DNA of 9,622 bases, taken from assembly GCA_937907495.1 (NCBI GenBank), contig CALESS010000340.1:1-9622 (forward strand), read 5' to 3'. Below the pieces are notes generated by a model. The model was not told the origin of the DNA, searched no databases, and saw only the letters and a program-made list of their open reading frames with translations. This DNA comes from an uncultured Anaerolineaceae bacterium (lineage in GTDB: Bacteria > Chloroflexota > Anaerolineae > Anaerolineales > Anaerolineaceae). Shown piece after piece: positions 7,333 to 9,622 of the stretch; positions within the stretch are counted from its first letter, which is position 1; the number at the start of each line of letters is the position of its first letter. Position numbers and translations under genes: made by a program.

Positions 7333-8325
7333 TTACCTGCCCGCAGAAGGTGTGTAAGGTAAACGGGCGGGTTGCGGGCCATAGATGCGTTCAAAATTGG
7401 CATGGTAGATTTTTTCAAGTACCTCCAATGGCAAAGCCAGGCCGTGATAGGTGCTGCCTTCCCGGGTGGTGAAATCAACGGTGTTTTCCAGCGTGGAGCG
7501 AATCAACCAGGGGATGTAGCGCATGAAACTGCCAGCGCCGTTCTGCATGGCCCGCGTATCTATATCAGTGCCATACAGGATGCGATCCTGGTAGCGGAGG
7601 AAAAAAGCCTTCGCCCCCTGCGGATTACGGCTGAAATCCTGGTACATATCCAGGTGGGGCGCCAGGTCAAAACAAACTCCGGGATGGGCGTCCAGGAAGC
7701 GGGCTGCTCGTTCCAAATCCGCCGAGAGAAAGTAAAAGTGCGCCAGGATGAGCTTGAGGCGCGGATGGTGCTGCAAGATGTTTTCCACTTCTGTGTACAA
7801 ATCTTCTCTTGCTGGATACGTGCCATCCGAGTAATCCCAACCGCGTTCCCTTGCCCAGGCCGGGCAGCGCCGGGCATCCCAAAATTCAGGGGGGTCCGTG
7901 ACATGGAATACGACCGGGAATTCTTCCTGCTCCAGGGCCAGCCACATTTTTTCGTACAGCCAGCCATCCAACGCATAGGGTAACAACTTGCGCACCTGCG
8001 GCTTACCTTCGATTAACTTAAGCCCATCAAATCCGGCGGCTTTAAGGCCGGCAATTTGCGCCCCCAGCAGATCGGAAGCCCGCCCCGGATCTGCCAGGAT
8101 GGTGTAATCCAGCGCGCCAGAAATATAGGTGGTATCCGGAAATTTCTGTTTGAAAAATAGCGCAGCCGGGTTGTGGGTGGTGGCATCCGGGTTGGGGACA
8201 CACACGAGATGGACGCGGCGGGTGTTTACTTCCGCCAGCAGGGCGAGCATTTCTTCCAGGCATTCCGGATGGACGAAATGAACATGGGCATCCAAAAGGG
8301 GCAGGTCTGCAAAGGCAAATTCCAT
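7333..8325 (-). CDS. Metal-dependent amidohydrolase (Amidohydro_2-type TIM barrel)
   Basis: A 330-residue protein of the amidohydrolase superfamily. Metal-binding residues are visible in the expected order: DAHVHF near the N-terminus (H14, H16), VVFHVTDP (H141), ILAHFYF (H196) and LYGTDID (D254). K103 or E106 in GLKLIEGK could supply a further ligand. No signal peptide is present, so it is cytoplasmic. Related families include sugar-acid lactonases, decarboxylases and deacetylase-like enzymes; the reaction here cannot be chosen from sequence. The ATG comes one base after the stop of the DUF2961 gene (TAAGATG), with an AGGGA ribosome-binding site 6 nt upstream. The next gene begins 70 bp downstream. 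In this setting it could hydrolyse a sugar lactone or remove a substituent, which is inference. The superfamily call is firm and the substrate unknown. Confidence 0.88.
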   Translation of the reverse strand: MEFAFADLPLLDAHVHFVHPECLEEMLALLAEVNTRRVHLVCVPNPDATTHNPAALFFKQKFPDTTYISGALDYTILADPGRASDLLGAQIAGLKAAGFDGLKLIEGKPQVRKLLPYALDGWLYEKMWLALEQEEFPVVFHVTDPPEFWDARRCPAWARERGWDYSDGTYPAREDLYTEVENILQHHPRLKLILAHFYFLSADLERAARFLDAHPGVCFDLAPHLDMYQDFSRNPQGAKAFFLRYQDRILYGTDIDTRAMQNGAGSFMRYIPWLIRSTLENTVDFTTREGSTYHGLALPLEVLEKIYHANFERIYGPQPARLPYTPSAGR

Positions 8326-8326
8326 C

Positions 8327-9487
8327 TTATTTCCCTGCTGCTTTGGCTTTAAGGGTTTGCATTTCTTCCGTCAAGTGGACGGGCTTTGGCGGGGTCTGGT
8401 GCCGGGGGTCTTTCAACCATTCCCCGGCATTGTTCCGTAAAACGGGCAGCCGCTGCTCCAGCGGGGGAACCGGCGCAACCTCGGTTGGCTGCTGCGCATA
8501 CCAGTAGGCCACGCTGCTCATCTCGTTCGCCAGGTGGTTGGCGTGCCCATGTTCAATGGTGACCTTGATCTCCTTCTCGAAGTGAACCGGATTTTCCAGG
8601 TGGAAGACGTACCCCGTCTGATAGCCGCTCTCCCCGCGCCACAAACTCCGTTCCGGTGCAGGCACCGTCCGCCCCTCAAAAATGGAAGAGCCGTTACGTA
8701 GGGCGGCGTCCTCTTGCATACCTCCCGCGTGGCCCAAGTAATCTTCGCTGCCCGTGCCATGCAAGTCGGGCGGCCATTTGTAGCCGTCCACCCAGATCAT
8801 GTCATCCCCCTCCCCCCACCAATCCTGGGTGAAGTTGGTGACCGACAGGTTGCAGCCAATGTAATGGCCGCGGCCTTTGGTCTGCAAGATGACATAATTA
8901 CTGTCCCAGGCCAGGCGTTCGCGGTTGGCAGCATCCGCCGGGGGGGTATTGGGCTGAATCTCCGGCCCCCAGCCGCCAAAGGGATTGGCCCGCCGGAACT
9001 CGGCATGGAAGTAACCGGCGTCGGCAGGCATCTCTTCCAGCGACTCATAATCAATATAAAAATATTGCAATTGCTCGCGCTCGCTTTCATTGACCAGTTC
9101 CACCAAGGCCCGCCTGGCGAAGGGCATGGGGATATAGGCATTCAGCGCGCAGGGTTTATTGAATTGGTGCGAATAGCTGGAAGAGGCGCTAAAGAGCGCC
9201 GATTGAAAGGAATTCACCATGCCATGGCCCAGGCAGAAGAAATCTCCCAGCGGCACCAGCAGGCTGGGAACAGGCGCATCATCGTAGGTGATCTTGAGCA
9301 GGCACTCGCGATAGTGATCATATTGGGTCATCCAGATGTGGGTGATCTGGGCCGGACCGTGCAGGTCGGCCAGCACCACACTGGATTTGGGCGGGATGAG
9401 CCAAAAATCCCGGTTGCGGCCGCGGCGATCCCAGGACGAAACGCGGCCGGTGGTACGCTTGCGCAGGAAAGGGAGGGAAGTCAACAT
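8327..9487 (-). CDS. DUF2961 / GH172-type glycoside hydrolase
   Basis: A 386-residue protein carrying the hallmarks of the DUF2961 family, now glycoside hydrolase family 172. These are an N-terminal SSWDRRGRNRDFWLI (17-31), GPAQITHIWMT (44-54), DWWGEGDDMIWVDG (222-235), LHGTGSEDYLGHAGG (242-256) and KVTIEHGHANH (308-318). E248 in GTGSEDY is the likeliest catalytic carboxylate; I could not assign the second with confidence. Characterised members act on alpha-D-fructofuranosides (difructose dianhydride I formation or hydrolysis) or alpha-D-arabinofuranosides. No signal peptide is seen, so it is probably cytoplasmic. The start at 9487 has no strong ribosome-binding site but lies 4 bp after the upstream stop, consistent with re-initiation. 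The last 45 residues are a charged, proline-containing tail. Its position next to an importer and another glycosidase suggests action on an imported glycoside. Confidence 0.87.
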   Translation of the reverse strand: MLTSLPFLRKRTTGRVSSWDRRGRNRDFWLIPPKSSVVLADLHGPAQITHIWMTQYDHYRECLLKITYDDAPVPSLLVPLGDFFCLGHGMVNSFQSALFSASSSYSHQFNKPCALNAYIPMPFARRALVELVNESEREQLQYFYIDYESLEEMPADAGYFHAEFRRANPFGGWGPEIQPNTPPADAANRERLAWDSNYVILQTKGRGHYIGCNLSVTNFTQDWWGEGDDMIWVDGYKWPPDLHGTGSEDYLGHAGGMQEDAALRNGSSIFEGRTVPAPERSLWRGESGYQTGYVFHLENPVHFEKEIKVTIEHGHANHLANEMSSVAYWYAQQPTEVAPVPPLEQRLPVLRNNAGEWLKDPRHQTPPKPVHLTEEMQTLKAKAAGK

Positions 9488-9491
9488 GGGC

Positions 9492-9622
9492 TTAATCCAC
9501 TATCGCTTGTTCAGCCAATACTTTGAAATCCAGCCCGAGCGGCAACGGATTGGGGGAGGCAAACTGCACCATCAACACCCCGCACAGCTCCTCGCCGGGG
9601 TCCACCCAAAAATCAGTGTGGG
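9492..9622 (-). CDS. Beta-lactamase-family serine hydrolase, C-terminal end (partial)
   Basis: Only the last 42 codons are in the window, ending in TAA at 9494-9492. They read HTDFWVDPGEELCGVLMVQF, then a proline-rich turn, then LGLDFKVLAEQAIVD. The xxFWVDPxEELxGVLMxQ pattern is the usual final beta strand of class C beta-lactamase/penicillin-binding-protein-like hydrolases (PF00144), many of which are esterases rather than resistance enzymes. The catalytic Ser-x-x-Lys and Tyr motifs lie upstream, outside the window, so activity cannot be judged. The stop is 4 bp before the start of the DUF2961 gene, so the two are very likely co-transcribed. In a carbohydrate locus an ester-removing role is plausible but unproven. 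Confidence 0.72.
   Translation of the reverse strand, partial: HTDFWVDPGEELCGVLMVQFASPNPLPLGLDFKVLAEQAIVD

Noticed and set aside
9185..9200. 6-bp inverted repeat GGCGCT/AGCGCC
   Set aside because: It is short, lies inside the DUF2961 coding sequence and is expected by chance in GC-rich DNA.
8714..9526. 270-codon open frame on the plus strand
   Set aside because: It is antisense to the DUF2961 gene, which has clear family motifs; no independent support.

Overview
The window is a single co-oriented gene block, with every supported gene on the minus strand, so the biological order runs from high to low coordinates. Base composition is moderately GC-rich by eye. The style of the genes fits a free-living, carbohydrate-degrading bacterium: a lipoprotein binding protein with LplA/YtcQ-like ends, paired LplB/YtcP-type permeases, a DUF2961 protein and a GH116 enzyme. 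I lean towards Chloroflexota (Anaerolineae-like) or a Bacillota-like lineage, but no phylogenetic marker is present and this is only an inference.

Upstream third (9622 to 7333): the C-terminal end of a beta-lactamase-fold serine hydrolase, then a DUF2961/GH172-type glycoside hydrolase, then a TIM-barrel metal-dependent amidohydrolase. These are separated by 4 bp and 1 bp, so they very likely share a transcript. Middle (7262 to 4858): after a 70-bp gap comes a six-segment membrane protein of unknown function, whose stop overlaps by 4 bp the start of a 560-residue sugar-binding lipoprotein. Then follows a 214-bp intergenic region, the longest in the window, holding two perfect inverted repeats (12-bp and 14-bp arms). 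Downstream third (4643 to 1): two CUT1-type ABC permeases 15 bp apart, a GH116-family glycoside hydrolase 12 bp further on, and the first 98 codons of an L-fucose/L-arabinose isomerase-like protein that overlaps the GH116 stop by 4 bp and runs off the window.

Taken together this looks like an oligosaccharide or glycoside utilisation operon. The lipoprotein would capture the substrate outside the cell and the two permeases would import it. No ATPase is encoded here, so one must be supplied from elsewhere. The GH116 and GH172 enzymes have no evident signal peptide, so they probably act on the imported substrate in the cytoplasm, and the isomerase would feed the released sugar into central metabolism. 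The substrate cannot be read from sequence. The pairing of a GH172-type enzyme (known members act on alpha-D-fructofuranosides or alpha-D-arabinofuranosides) with a fucose-isomerase-like protein (this family can act on D-arabinose) makes a D-arabinose-containing or other furanoside-containing glycoside a testable idea. No RNA gene, CRISPR array, insertion sequence, transcription regulator or origin was seen.
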